From Dactylellina haptotyla (taxonomy: Eukaryota > Ascomycota > Orbiliomycetes > Orbiliales > Orbiliaceae): DNA of 64,000 bases. Below, piece by piece: positions 52,313 to 63,902 of the stretch; positions within the stretch are counted from its first letter, which is position 1; each line of letters begins with the position of its first letter. The stretch covers positions 2,976,001-3,040,000 of the forward strand of contig CM062386.1 in NCBI GenBank assembly GCA_031310005.1. Direction: 5' to 3'. The position numbers and the translations under genes are program-made. The notes below the pieces were generated by a model, which made no database searches, was not told where the DNA came from, and saw only the letters and a program-made list of their open reading frames with translations.

Positions 52313-54543
52313 TTATGTGAAGGATATGTTATCCATCGCGGGACCCCACATATCCTGCACTCGTATCATTTCCGCTGCCTCCTCGTCCCTTAGAACCTTC
52401 AGCGGCCATTCTAGCCATTGCGTCCATTCGTCCCCTAGCCAATCCACAATACCACGGAGTAGGAACCGTATATTTCGAACCAACCACCAAGCTTTTAGAC
52501 TCTCGCTCGGTTGCTCCCAGGTAGTGCTCGGTTTCTTGCCATCCGCATCGTCAAGTAACAGTAATTGGATGGTTTCGGTATTTATTTGTTTTAACCGGAT
52601 CGCGGTAGCATAGTAATATGCGAGAAGGAGATAAATTCTCGGGTCCCGCACTTTTAAAGCCTTCAGGACTTCCCGGCACGCTATCCCAGGCCACATGAAT
52701 ATCAATCGTATCAGCGATGCCTTGTTTTCTTCAGAAAGCGGTGTTTCTCGACTGTGAGACTCCAGGTTTGTGATGATGCAGGTCATTCTGTAAAGCGAAC
52801 CAATATCAATCACCATGGTACTGTCGGTTTGTTTGTAGAAGGGGCAATCGTCACGATCTACCCATGCCCATTTTATATCGTAGATGTTACGGATATTGGC
52901 GTTAGGATCAGTAACGTCTGTTGGAGAGGGTACTTCGTACTGGACCTCTTCCACGTCCATTAGTAGCAGTTGGGTGGGCCCTTTGCCCATGGCTAGTGCT
53001 TCCAACGCGGGGAACCGCATTCCGTCTGTGCCTAGTGGAATACGGCCATTTAGTTTATCCGTGACAGCCTTTAAGGATTCGCCCACTGCTTCTCGAAAAT
53101 CACGGAAGTTAGTCCCCTCCCACGCTGTATGAATAATCTCTCGTGTGCCGACCGCCATTGAAAATTTAGAGATAAGCCAAGAGTGAAGATCAGAAATTTC
53201 CGAGGTCCAGATATATGCCCCTAACAGGGCGGATGTCGCAAACAGGCCACGGGCTTCGGCGGGAATCTCAGCTGAAGGTTTCCCGGCCTGCATGATGGGC
53301 TTACGTATCTCTGGAACTTTCTCGATGGATTCACGATAAGATGATAAACCTCTGACATAGTGGGATATTTCAGTAACAGAGGGAGTCGCAACTCCTTGTA
53401 GGTGTCTAAGGTGGGCGCTCGTCAAGGCAAGCGTGGTGTGATAAAGATGGGGTGTCTGTGCCGGCATTATATCGTCAGTACAGCTTTTAGCCGAAATCTA
53501 GAATACTCTTACCTTAAATTGAAGGTCAAAAGTCATTGCTTTCCAAGGATTCCGTGTTCGGCTAACGTAAGGAAATGTTTCGCAAGTGAATGTCCGATAT
53601 GTGTTGATGAGATGGAAATCTTGCATATTTATTCTTATGCCATTCGTCGATTGTCCGAGTCCCGTCGATGGTGACGACTGCCATCGTGAGATGGAGACTG
53701 TGGACGTGGTGGATGCAGGGCTGTTTGTAAGAGGGCTCGATGAGGCGGTTGTATTTGTCAATGTTCCGGTATCGCTATGGCTCGGTAGATACTCGTTGTC
53801 CCCCCGTAGTATAGGTGAGTATTTGGATAATGTGAGTAGTTCGGCAAGCTGCTGGTTGCTCTCTAATTCACTATCAACTGCCTCATAGAGCGTGGGTGTA
53901 AGGCTGAGGAATTCGGTTTCTTCCACGTCTTCCGGGAGCGCTTTAGGCTTCGACAGCACTGGTTTTTCCTTCTCGCTGTCTGCTTCCTGGTCCACGCGTT
54001 TTCGCTTTCTAATACTTGGCGTTCCGACATCGACGAAAGTAAATTGATTTGTGGGCGGCTGTTCTCGTTTACGAGATTTTCTCGCCTTTGGTTTCGGTTT
54101 GGGGCTTGAATCGCGGGGGGTGGCTGCCGCTTCGAGTTCTTCGAGTTCTTCTACTGATTTATCATACTCGCAAACAGCACTACGGCGAGTACAATTCGAG
54201 CAGATCGGACGTTCTTCATCGCACTACACAAAAATCGACTGTTAGAACCAAGAGGTTATCAGAAAGTAAAGTTCTTGAAGCATTGTTGCATTTTTGCGTT
54301 GTCGAACCCACGCCTCATTTGTATGATATCATTCACTCCCGCACTCAAGCGCAGGAACGAGGGGCGGATGCATACCTTAATGTGCCTTTCCTTGCAGCCC
54401 CTGCAACCCGCGCGGCTCTTATTGTGGAAGCGGCGTGTTCTCGAAGCCAGGCCGCTAACTGATTGGGCTTCTGTGGCCATAAGTGATTTCTGCTGTTTGA
54501 GAAAGAGGTGTGCGTACGAAATGTGCCAGGGACCAGCATGCAA
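52313..54543 (-). CDS. Zn2Cys6 binuclear cluster transcription factor
   Basis: Three exons: 54543-54376, 54223-53513 and 53455-52313; up to 673 residues, or 652 if translation starts at the second ATG (54480, MATEAQSV), which is the likelier start. The first intron falls inside the zinc cluster: AGCRGCKERHIK|CDEERPICSNCTRR, with six cysteines in C-x2-C-x6-C-x5-C-x2-C-x6-C-type spacing (here completed by SAVCEYD). The linker is basic (PKPKARKSRKREQPP) and Ser/Thr-rich. The C-terminal half (MQDFHLINTYRTFTCETF, LYHTTLALTSAHLRHLQG) matches the fungal-specific regulatory region of the Upc2-like class. It acts in the nucleus on CGG-type sites; targets unknown. It may regulate the adjacent dehydrogenase, but nothing in the sequence proves this. 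Confidence 0.9.
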
Positions 54544-55853
54544 ATCGGAGCTCGAGACGACTAGCCGGAGGGCTTGCTTCTTCTCCTCTCGCGCGGTGTG
54601 ACAGTGCCCGAACTTGGGTCAGCGAAAAGTTTAAAAGGGAAAGTTGAAGATGGAAATGGATATACGAGAAATTGTACGAGAACAGGAGAACTGGGCTGCC
54701 TGCGAGACAAATGTAGAACCAGCAAATCCAAGGAAGTTTGACAATCCTCCCTCGTCGCGAGCAGCGGACTAGCCTGAATAAATGGGTTGCAGACACTTCC
54801 GAATCGGGACCGTAAAGAGGCCATACTTTCCCAAACACCGCCGAGAGTCTTAGAGGATCTGAGCACGCATCGGCTTACGTCCAGCGGCAAGGCACAGGGA
54901 GATTAAAAAATAGCAGTCGGTATATTCCGTTAGCTTAGTAACTCGCCTTGGCGATCGTTTAAGCTCAGCCTTAATGCTTGAACTTGCCTTTCCGACTACC
55001 GACGTTGCGTGTCCGGATGAGTTGCGACCCGGCCACAGGCTGCAAGGTTGTCGCTCGTACCGCAGGAGCACCCGAGATTTCCTATTTGGGACCGTAAAAA
55101 GGCTCGCAACACACCAAAACTGGTTCACTTCCACGCCCATTCGCGAACGGGAATGAAACGATCAGGAAATACCATGGATCCCACCGTGAGACGCTGTAAT
55201 TTTCCGGACGTCTATTAAAAGATCTTCCTATTGATTTAGGGTTCCCAAGCTGCATTTTAAGATTGCGTGGCCCATCTATCCGCGTATAGAGCTTCTTTGG
55301 TTCCAGGTACGCGGAAAGGCTCTTCTGTCCAGATATGTTTCTCCCTGTTTTCGAAATGTTTATATCGCCTATGCATGCTGCGGCGGCTTAGCTTCGGATT
55401 GCCATGCTTACAAAGAAGGTTGATTCAGATCTGGTTTCCTGGAAGAGCTTACGAGTCCGGTTAATTGATCGATTGATAGTGTTTATTTTTTTTTCAGTTT
55501 TATCTTGATTCGCATTTCGGACGTCGTATAGACGATTTCCTAATCCGGTAATGTTCAATGACACCCCTTTAGGATTTTTACGATGCGAACTACATAAATA
55601 CTCCGGGCTGCTGCTTTGTATCGCCCATCAAACTAACAAGCTTAAGCTCACAAGGCCATACCAAGTGACCCGCAGTAGCTTATATTTTCTTCACCAATCG
55701 CGATTCTTCCAAGTCGCAAACTTTAAACTTCTCAATTAATTTTCAATTTTCCAAAAGCTTCGTCCTTGAATCACCAACGGCGCAACACAAAACCTCTACG
55801 AAACCACCAAAATTCTCGCCATCGTCTCTGATAACGGCACCTACATAGTTATA
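54544..55853. other. Intergenic between divergent regulator and RTA1 genes
   Basis: 1.3 kb shared upstream region. Overlapping minus-strand frames at 54455-55140 are low-confidence shadows without domains. The RTA1 start at 55854 lies just after an AT-rich stretch. Confidence 0.5.
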
Positions 55854-57050
55854 ATGCCGGAAATCGATACTTCGCCAGACAACGGCCGCGGCGGCTGGGT
55901 CCCCTACCTCTACTACCCTAGCGTCCCGGCGGCGGCGATATTCACTGTTCTCTTCGCGGTTTGCGCCGTAATCCACATATACCGCCTTTTCAAATACAAA
56001 GGATGGTACTTCATTCCTTTTATCATAGGGATACTTTGTAAGCCAACAACCCTTCCACAAATATGCACCTAAAGAAGTTTATGATAAAGCTAACAAGAGC
56101 AAAAAACAGTTGAGGCAGTTGGTTATGCCGGCCGTATCGGCTCGCACTACAACTTCAATTCGCTCAGCTTCTATATCATGCAATCCCTGCTCCTCCTTCT
56201 CGCACCAGCTCTCTTCGCCGCATCGATATACATGACACTCAGCCGTATCGCAATCGCCCTACATGCCGAACAATTCCTAGTTATCAGGGCGCGCTGGTTG
56301 ACCACTTTCTTTGTCACCGGTGATGTTCTGTCCTTCCTAGCGCAGAGCTCAGGTGCGCCAATCCATGCCCTCCCACCTAAAATTGATAAGATAACATGAA
56401 CTAAACGGTGAATCGCGTATCACAGGAGGTGGCCTCATGGCGGGCGGCAAGCCCGATTCGGCCAAATTGGGCCAAAAAGTAATCACTGGCGGTCTGTTCA
56501 TCCAAATTTTCTTCTTCTGCGGCTTCATCATCATCGCCACAATCTTCCATAAACGCCTCAGCGCCTCCCCTTCTCACGCCGTGGAGAAGCTCAAGGGTCG
56601 CAAGTACATCTGGACAATGTACGCTGCCAATGGCCTGATCCTGGTCAGAAGCGTGTTCAGGGTGGTCGAGTATATCATGCCCCACGACGGTCCTTTACTG
56701 GCCAAGGAAGCATACCTCTACGTCTTTGACGCCACCCTCATGTTTATCGTCGTGGCATTGTACATCGTCGTGAAGCCCTACGGTGACTTGTTCGACGAAT
56801 GGAAGAGACGGAAAGACGCTGGCGGGTTGGAGTTGACTAGAAGGTAAGCCATTTCTCTCTCTCTCTCTTATTTTTCCTTCATGTATTCCCCTACCCCCGA
56901 TACATTAAAATTCAAAAAAACAACTTGCCAACAACTTTCACGTTAAAAACATGCAGAGACCTATCCGCGAACGAGAACCACGGACAACTCGGCGACGTCG
57001 AGTCCGGATCCGCGCTGTCCAGTCGTGATTACCTCAAACCACGGCAATAG
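55854..57050 (+). CDS. RTA1-like lipid-translocating/7-TM membrane protein
   Basis: Four exons: 55854-56037, 56110-56352, 56426-56843 and 56957-57050, all in phase, giving 312 residues. Seven hydrophobic segments can be traced, from VPAAAIFTVLFAVCAVIHIYR to LMFIVVALYIVVKPYG. Typical RTA1 motifs are present: EAVGYAGRIGSHYN in the second exon, ISLNSLSFYIMQSLLLLLAP-type TM with the membrane motif, and QSSGGGLMAG across the second splice (family Q-x-x-G-G-G). The C-terminal tail is charged. Family members (Rta1, Rsb1, Rtm1) are linked to export of toxic lipids, sphingoid-base translocation and resistance to azoles or aminocholesterol. The exact substrate cannot be read from sequence. Confidence 0.88.
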
Positions 57051-58074
57051 CTCGCATGGAGCTGAAGTAGCTTTCCCGCTGCTCGCCCCTTTTATTATCT
57101 CCTTTGTTCGTTGAACGCGAAGCTGCTGTTCTGGGGTTTCATTCTTTTTTTCAGTTGTTTATATTGTTTATTCGCAAACCGTACATGCAAGATTTCTCTG
57201 GGTTCATCAAGTTTGTTAATTGTTTTTTGCGGATTCTTTCGTTATCTCATTATAGATCGTCTGGTTTACTCCAACGCCAATCTTTAAATTTCGGAGGGAG
57301 CAGAAATGGCCAATACAACGAGTTGGCGTGATTCGAAATATTGCTTCCTTCTTTTTATTCACGAAAGCGGGTTGAAATTCTGAGCGAGAACAAAAAAAGT
57401 TTACTCTGCGCGCGGTATATATATATTTTTCTTTTGTATCCGGTGTTGGTGGATGGGATTGTACTCGCAAAAAAAAAGAAAATAGAAAATATCTTCATTT
57501 CCAGCCTAGCTCGCTCTCGTTATATTGTCTATTTCAATGTTCATAATGGCGGTCGTTTCAAGTTTGCCAGAATTACTAGCGGTTTATTTTGCCTCGTTTC
57601 GCAAGTACATGGCTACAGGTAGCTTGTATAATACCTTCATGCACACAAAACTGACTTTTGTATTTTCAATTCTACACTTCAAGATTATCAACGCATGAAC
57701 TCTCTTATGATGACGGGCGATTTAGTGTCTCCTCATGGGTAAACCTCTACCAGAACCGCAATTAAGATCAATCCCAACAATCAATCCATTTCATTCATAA
57801 TATTAAAAAAAAGAAAAACCTAACAAAAAGGGTATCGGCTACGTCATCGTCGTCATCCTCATGCAAAAACTTTAGAAGCACAGAAGAGCCCCACCATCCC
57901 AATCCACCAATATGCATGTGCATCGCGCGTCCCATCTAATGATAATAATATATACACCTAACACAACCAGCCATCCATCCCAGACGCCCACCGCGTCCAA
58001 GAATAATGCTTAATGCTTAAATATAATAATAGTCTCGAATAACCAGACCGCCACCAAAGAACACTATGATCGAA
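57051..58074. other. Intergenic between convergent RTA1 and S10 genes
   Basis: 1 kb holding the 3' regions of both genes. AT-rich with several A runs (57470-57490, 57800-57830). No gene supported. Confidence 0.5.
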
Positions 58075-59932
58075 TTACTGCGATAAATCCTTCACCCGGC
58101 CCAACAGGTACTCGAGGTGTCTGTACCCCGCTCCGGGCTGATACTGCGGCACCATATGTCCCGCCATCTTGACTTCGATATACGTCAACTTACGCTCTTC
58201 GTGCCAGGTTCCCAGTTCGCCCTGATTCTCGTAGGGGACTACGAATTTCCCTGCAGGTTTCTGAGAGAACCCGCGAGCACCGCCCCAGACCATATTGTTG
58301 AGCGAGATGAGGGTGCCGTCGGCGATGAGGATGTAATCGAGTAATCCGTGCGCGATGACGGTACGTTCGCTCTTCTCGATGACGCGGGCTAAGACGCCGG
58401 ATGGAGCTGGATAGGGGGAGCTGTCGCCCTTGGGGAAGACGTCTTTGGCGGAACATTCTTCCCAGGTAGGGAGGAGTGGGGCGTTGATTGCCTTTTGGAC
58501 CTCGGGGCGGGCGAAATAGATCTTTGCGCCGGCGGGGAGGTAGCCGAAGGAGCCTGGGAAGCCGAGGACATCCCAGAGGTTCGGGCAGGTGGTCATGATG
58601 TGATAGAGGTTGAAGCAGGGGTTGATTTTGAGGGCCTCATTGAAGATTTCTATTTCGTATAAAAGATATAATCAGTATTTGTGGGGTGGTGGGGGTTTGT
58701 TTGGAAGGGACGTACCATTCCAAAGATCACAGCTCTGGTGAGCGGTAGCGTTCAGAGGACCCAGCGGTGGGAACGTCAGACCCTTGGTGTAGATATCGGT
58801 ATACCCGCATGTATCAGCCTTATCCTTCAATTCAGCCACCTTGGAGTCTGGAAGGTTGAAGATGGCGTTGTTGCGGATGAGAAATGGAACAGCGGGGGCT
58901 TCCTCGAGGTAGAGGTCTTCGTCGATTCTACACACCCTGTTAGTTTTAGAGCACTACTATGTTGGTTGTTGTAGAGAGAACATACGAAGGGTCGTATAGC
59001 ATAGTTCCCTTGATGTTGAAGTTCCTCTTGTCCTTCTTGGCGTACATTGCGTCGGCGATATATGGAATATATTTTCTATAGAATTATATTAGTCACCCGT
59101 GTAGATAGTGCGGTAGAATTGAGGATAAGTACCCAGCATAGGACTCCCCAGTGATCCAGATCCGCTTCCCGTGAAGACCAAAGGTGTTGACAAAGTTCTT
59201 CAGGAAACCGAGGAACTGCACGGCGAGCTCTTCTTCGTTGCGGATGTTTGGTTCGCCTTGTGTGAAACCGGTGCCTATTCCAAATCCGTTAGAACCTTAC
59301 TCCCACCTAAATACTATAAGTGGAGATATATAGAACATACCAACAGGCTGCTCGATCCAAATCATATTGGTCAAATTCACCCAAGTGTACTTATTCTGCA
59401 CTGGTAAGAAAGTACCATACTGCCACGTAAAGGGACCGTTCTCCTGCAACAGTCCCTCGAGGGAACTACAACCAGGGCCGCCATTGAGCCAGATGACCAG
59501 GTCGTCTTTTGTTTCGGGACCGCCCGTGGTCGGGAAGAACCAGAAGTACAGTTTCCTAGACTCGTTCTTGTCCTCGCTGATGGGGAGCAGACCGGCGTAT
59601 GATTCGGATATATCAAAGTTTACATCTGGGATTGCGCCGGCGGAACCGTTGACCCAGAATTCTTTATAATAAAATTAGCGTCAATGTTGGTATACTTAGA
59701 GAAGAACGGGGATAGTACGTTTTGTGTGCCGGTTGAGGTATTGAAACTTTTTAGGAGTTATGCGGCTCGTTGACTCAGGAATACGCTCGACCGGCTTGGT
59801 AAAAGTCTCTCCTCGCAATTGATCGTAGAGCTTCCTGATATTCTGGGGAGACTTGTTCCAGGCCGAGGAGGCGAGGGTGGCCGTAGCGAACAGGGCGCCG
59901 GTAAGGAATGTGGTGATAACGGCGGACTTCAT
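58075..59932 (-). CDS. Secreted serine carboxypeptidase, S10 family
   Basis: Six exons from 59932 to 58075 with five introns of about 50-70 bp; joins include EQPVG|TGF, GESYAG|KYIP and DLWN|EIFNEAL. A signal peptide opens the protein ([24 protein letters not shown]). Canonical S10 motifs are all present: [34 protein letters not shown], nucleophile Ser in [14 protein letters not shown], Asp in [12 protein letters not shown] and His in [14 protein letters not shown]. The Glu before Ser and the Glu in LLQENGP keep the C-terminal carboxylate-binding pair, unlike the S10 gene at 38042. It removes C-terminal residues from peptides, acting in the secreted or vacuolar space. The segment between motifs suggests a fungal carboxypeptidase S1-like or CpdS-like enzyme; the exact subfamily is not certain. 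Confidence 0.9.
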
Positions 59933-61544
59933 GGTGACCAGGCGGCGCTCTCGTGCAGCTATCCGTGCTTTCTCCGAGCTGTATCTTTACAAAAATAAAA
60001 AAAGGACTATATATCAGCGGTAGCTCTTTTTAAAATCGGCTGACCGTGTGATGGTAATATTAAGAGAAGAATGTCAATATACCGCATGGCAGCGTATTTA
60101 TACGAGAATTCTTTATTTCTATTCCAGAATATGCAAGTGGCCGGAATTACGCGTGTGGAATGTCCATCGAATGCTGGGAGATCGACGGTGCGCTATCGCC
60201 AGTTTCGCTGCCGGAGTAGGCAGGTGCGCTTCGCCCGTCCGCGTATCCGGGGAACTGCGCGGACAGCCTTAGACTGGGTCCAAGGATATCGGACGGGGTA
60301 TCGATAGAGAGTTTTGACTCTGGTGCCTTGAACACGAGAGGAAAGCCGGTGGGAAAGCTTGAACGGAACCAAGCATTCTGGGCAGCTGGGAACGGGGAGG
60401 GGACCTTCCGTTTTATGAGCGGTGGGCGTCGTTCACTCTCTCGGTACTACTTGACCAGAACCAGCACAGACAGGGAAAAGCCAGACGGGTCCCTGGCTGC
60501 GAGATGGATCTCGCTGCATGATCGCATGTCCTCGCAGCTCCCTGCATGGGAGTTATAACTCCCATTGGGTGGATGGGGGTGTTGGCTTGCGGTGTTCCAA
60601 CCGTGCGGAGTTGGAAAGGGTTCAGCTTTCAGCCCGGCCTCGTCATCGGCCCTGGCTTTAATTTCACGGAGCACAAGGTCGGTTAATTCACCCGAGATAA
60701 ACACGGCAATATTGTTTGTTATAACGTTAAAATGAGTATTAATTGCAAAAAAGGAACAATTATTTGTATTAAGCGGATCAATTGACAGGAAAATAGAACA
60801 AAAATAAAGAATAGGGGAGACGGAATAGATACTGGCTCGTGGACAGGCCGACGTTGATACCTACCGCATCCAGCAGGTCGCCAGCATTGGCAGATAAGCC
60901 GACGCTAATTAACGTTAACCACGGCAGGGGCGCGCTTTCCCAATCGCAACTTCATGTGAACCTCCATCGACGGTAAATAGTGGGGGCATGATGCATCAAT
61001 TCCAGGTTGCTCTCGTCTGACCAGTTCCTGGATGTAGAAGCTCGGTCCCAGACACACGTAACTGCCACTTCCTGGTATCCAAAGGTTTCTCGCTAGTCTG
61101 AAACCTGCCCTCTCACAACAAAAATTCAATTGCGATGCCGTCCTGGGATCCACAGCGCAGAAAAATCTTTGCACGACAGAGGTGAGCTCGAGCCGTCGAC
61201 GGGACGAGATATAGCTTCTATAGCTCTCAGGCGGTAATACAGCAATATTTATTGGCTGCCGTTCCAACAAAAAATTTTCTCGAAGAAAATAAAATATCTC
61301 GTGATGTTATCGCGGTCCGAGCGAACTCTCGATCGGGTTAGTTGTAGTTTCTCGTTAAACCGGAAGATACCGGTTTGCGAGCCTCCAATTGTGCAACTTG
61401 GCTCCCGCAGAGGCTGCTCTCTTAGCGGCGACGAGCTCTTCTTTTCGTGTAACCGCCTGTTTCATATTCATTCGATGTCGTCGAGTATCGCAAATGTTTA
61501 AATACATATAAAAGAATAATATTATAATGTCTATGGCTCGCTAG
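59933..61544. other. Intergenic upstream of the S10 gene and 3' of the archaemetzincin gene
   Basis: 1.6 kb. The start of the S10 gene (59932) has an A-rich 5' flank near 59990-60005. Frames at 60447-60704 and 60905-61270 lack any domain and are not called as genes. Confidence 0.5.
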
Positions 61545-62975
61545 CTAGTCCAATTCTATCGGGTTCTCTTCGGACCCCACTTGCCCGTCCTGCATCTCCA
61601 ATTGTAATTCATCAATCCTCGCATCCAACCATGCGATGAACGGCCGCCAGCCCATCGCGAATGGTTTTCCCGCGATCTCCTCACAACACCCCTTCATCCG
61701 TCTACACCATTCGACCTCCCACTGACTCGCGCTCGTCTCCCCGATGGTTTTATCGTACCCGCTCAACGCATCCTTCAGTTTCGCCTGGTCCACGGGACAC
61801 AGGTAGAACGGCTGTCTGGTGTCCTCTCTGGTGCTCGCGGTACCCTGCATCGAACAAGCGTAGTACACGCAGTGGTCGAGCCCGAAACAGTGTAACAGCT
61901 CGTGGGCCGCCGTTTTACACACGCGAGACACCCAGATACTCCTGTTGTGTTCGCGGTGTCGTACGGTTGCAGATTTATTCTCGTCGCGGTGGGCGATTAT
62001 AGCGCGGTACATCGGGGTATTCTCCATCCCGTGCGCATTATTATTATTCGCTTTAACTTTCTTGGTTTTGTTCCGCTTCTCGATTTCCGCATCGTCCAGT
62101 TCGTCGTCGCAGAGGGTTTCCACGAATGTTGCACAGTGACTGCCCGGCCAATCGTGCCCCTTCCCACCCGTCCATTCCGCGCCCACGCCGGCCAATTGTT
62201 CGGAATACGGATGGTATCTGGCCGAACTGACAACGCAGACTCTACTTGCCCCGAAGGCCCGGCCGATGCAGAAATCGTCGTCCGCGTCTTCGAATAAATC
62301 GTGTCCGGTGAGGATTATTAAAGAATACGCATCTTCAGGTAGTATATCGATCGCAAAGTCGAGGAGGTCGCAGAGGTTGAGTTGGTGGGTATAGCATGCT
62401 TCGTCGCCGTCCGGTGCTTTTCTATAGCGTAATCTAGTGGCTAGGTTTGAACTAGAGCTCGAGATTGCTAAATGTGGGGTTTTACCAGCGGCGGACCATT
62501 TGGATATGGTGGTTACAGACGGGTAGGGTAGTACTTCTAGCGGGTGGAAGAAGGCGGAGAGATAGGAAACTACGTCGTCCCAGTCGGGACTTGCCGTGGG
62601 GTTTGGTGCTTTTGTGGTGATATCTACGGGTGTTGTCCAGGATTGGTAATCTTCTACTTCTGCGGAACGGACCGGTAGTGTTAAATAGTAGAGTTTATTA
62701 CGGCGTCCGGTTACTTGATTACGGTGGATGCCTCTTTTGAAGGCGGTGAGTGATTGGGGAGGGTATTTGGGATCGTGGGAGAGGTCGTCGTAGGGGAGCA
62801 CGAGCGGGCCTGGAAATGTGGTTATAGACGGCGGGTTGCCGCTTATTGGGGTGCGGAATGTGGCGGCTTTCAGAGCTGTGGCGGCGGCGGGTTGGTTGTA
62901 GCCTTTCAGCGCGGCGTTGGGGGAAGGGGTTAGCACCAGCTGCGGGTGGGTGCACTGTTTCTTCTTGGGTGGCAT
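61545..62975 (-). CDS. Archaemetzincin (M54) metalloprotease-like protein
   Basis: A 476-residue single-exon protein. The zinc site is HELLHCFGLDHCVYYACSM: H358 and H362 with catalytic E359, H368 as third ligand, plus C369, C374 and M376, which match the archaemetzincin pattern H-E-x2-H-x2-G-x3-C-x4-C-x-M. In AMZ proteins a C-x2-C pair about 17 residues further completes a second zinc site; here the segment reads FYLCPVDQ, so only one Cys of the pair is clearly present. The N-terminal 160 residues are typical of fungal members. Archaemetzincins are aminopeptidase-like metalloproteases found across archaea and vertebrates, with physiological substrates unclear. No signal peptide; cytosolic or nuclear. 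Confidence 0.82.
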   Translation of the reverse strand: MPPKKKQCTHPQLVLTPSPNAALKGYNQPAAATALKAATFRTPISGNPPSITTFPGPLVLPYDDLSHDPKYPPQSLTAFKRGIHRNQVTGRRNKLYYLTLPVRSAEVEDYQSWTTPVDITTKAPNPTASPDWDDVVSYLSAFFHPLEVLPYPSVTTISKWSAAGKTPHLAISSSSSNLATRLRYRKAPDGDEACYTHQLNLCDLLDFAIDILPEDAYSLIILTGHDLFEDADDDFCIGRAFGASRVCVVSSARYHPYSEQLAGVGAEWTGGKGHDWPGSHCATFVETLCDDELDDAEIEKRNKTKKVKANNNNAHGMENTPMYRAIIAHRDENKSATVRHREHNRSIWVSRVCKTAAHELLHCFGLDHCVYYACSMQGTASTREDTRQPFYLCPVDQAKLKDALSGYDKTIGETSASQWEVEWCRRMKGCCEEIAGKPFAMGWRPFIAWLDARIDELQLEMQDGQVGSEENPIELD

Positions 62976-63902
62976 GATATGAATAATGATTATTCAGGAC
63001 GAATGGGGTAGGCGAACGGCGACGGAGGTCGGTCCCGTCTACAATTAATTATACGAGGAAAAAGAGTAGCCAAATCACTGCTTTGAATATGCGCATCTGT
63101 CGCCAAGTGGGTGAATCCTTCGCTAGCTTAGTAAAAGTGAAGGTCATGATCAATCTCGCTTAGAACAGTACGGCAAGCTGAGAGACCTTCAAGAACAGAA
63201 CAGGAACCAGGAACCAGGAACTGCACAATGAATCAGATAAGCAATATGCACTCAATCCTCTCAAGTAAATGCAGTTCTCACGAGCTTTGAAGGAACGTGC
63301 CAAAAAGCATGAGCATCTAATATAATACGGTAACACGTTCTAGACTCTTCAATGCAGCATTCTGCTCCGTCGCATGAACACTACTATAAGGAAAAGAACA
63401 GCGGCAGAGTTGCTATAGAGAACAGGAGAGGGCGCCAGAGGAGGGAGAATGGGACTTGTATCCGTGGAGAATAAAAGGCGTTGGTGATGCGACGTGGTGA
63501 GTTGTGATGTGCGACACATGGCTGTCCCGATCGGGCAACCGCAGCGGTTGTTGTTGTGGTAACACACACAGAACCCCCCAACAACAGCGTCGCAACGCAG
63601 CGTCCCCAGCACAGCCCACCGGGAAGAGGTGTAAACAAATGCGCCCCGCAGACTACGTGCAATATATGGCCGGTTCGAGCACAGAAAGTACCACTGTTTC
63701 GTCCAGCAGGCCGTTCCGACAGTTCACAGTCTTGGGTGAGTTGGGTTTATCTACCTATCTATCTATCGGTGCTAACAGGCGCAGACTCCAGCTTCCTAAA
63801 ATATCATTCACAAATTAAACACATCTACACATTCATCAATTACATATATCATAAAGAGTCGTCGACACATTAGATTGTACTCGATCGACTGGAGATAACA
63901 CG
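62976..63902. other. Intergenic between divergent archaemetzincin and the right-edge gene
   Basis: 0.93 kb shared upstream region. Frames at 63349-63873 overlap on both strands and show no domain. Nothing further recognised. Confidence 0.5.

Noticed and set aside
60905-61270. 121-residue minus-strand frame.
   Set aside because: No domain, no signal, composition like neighbouring non-coding DNA.
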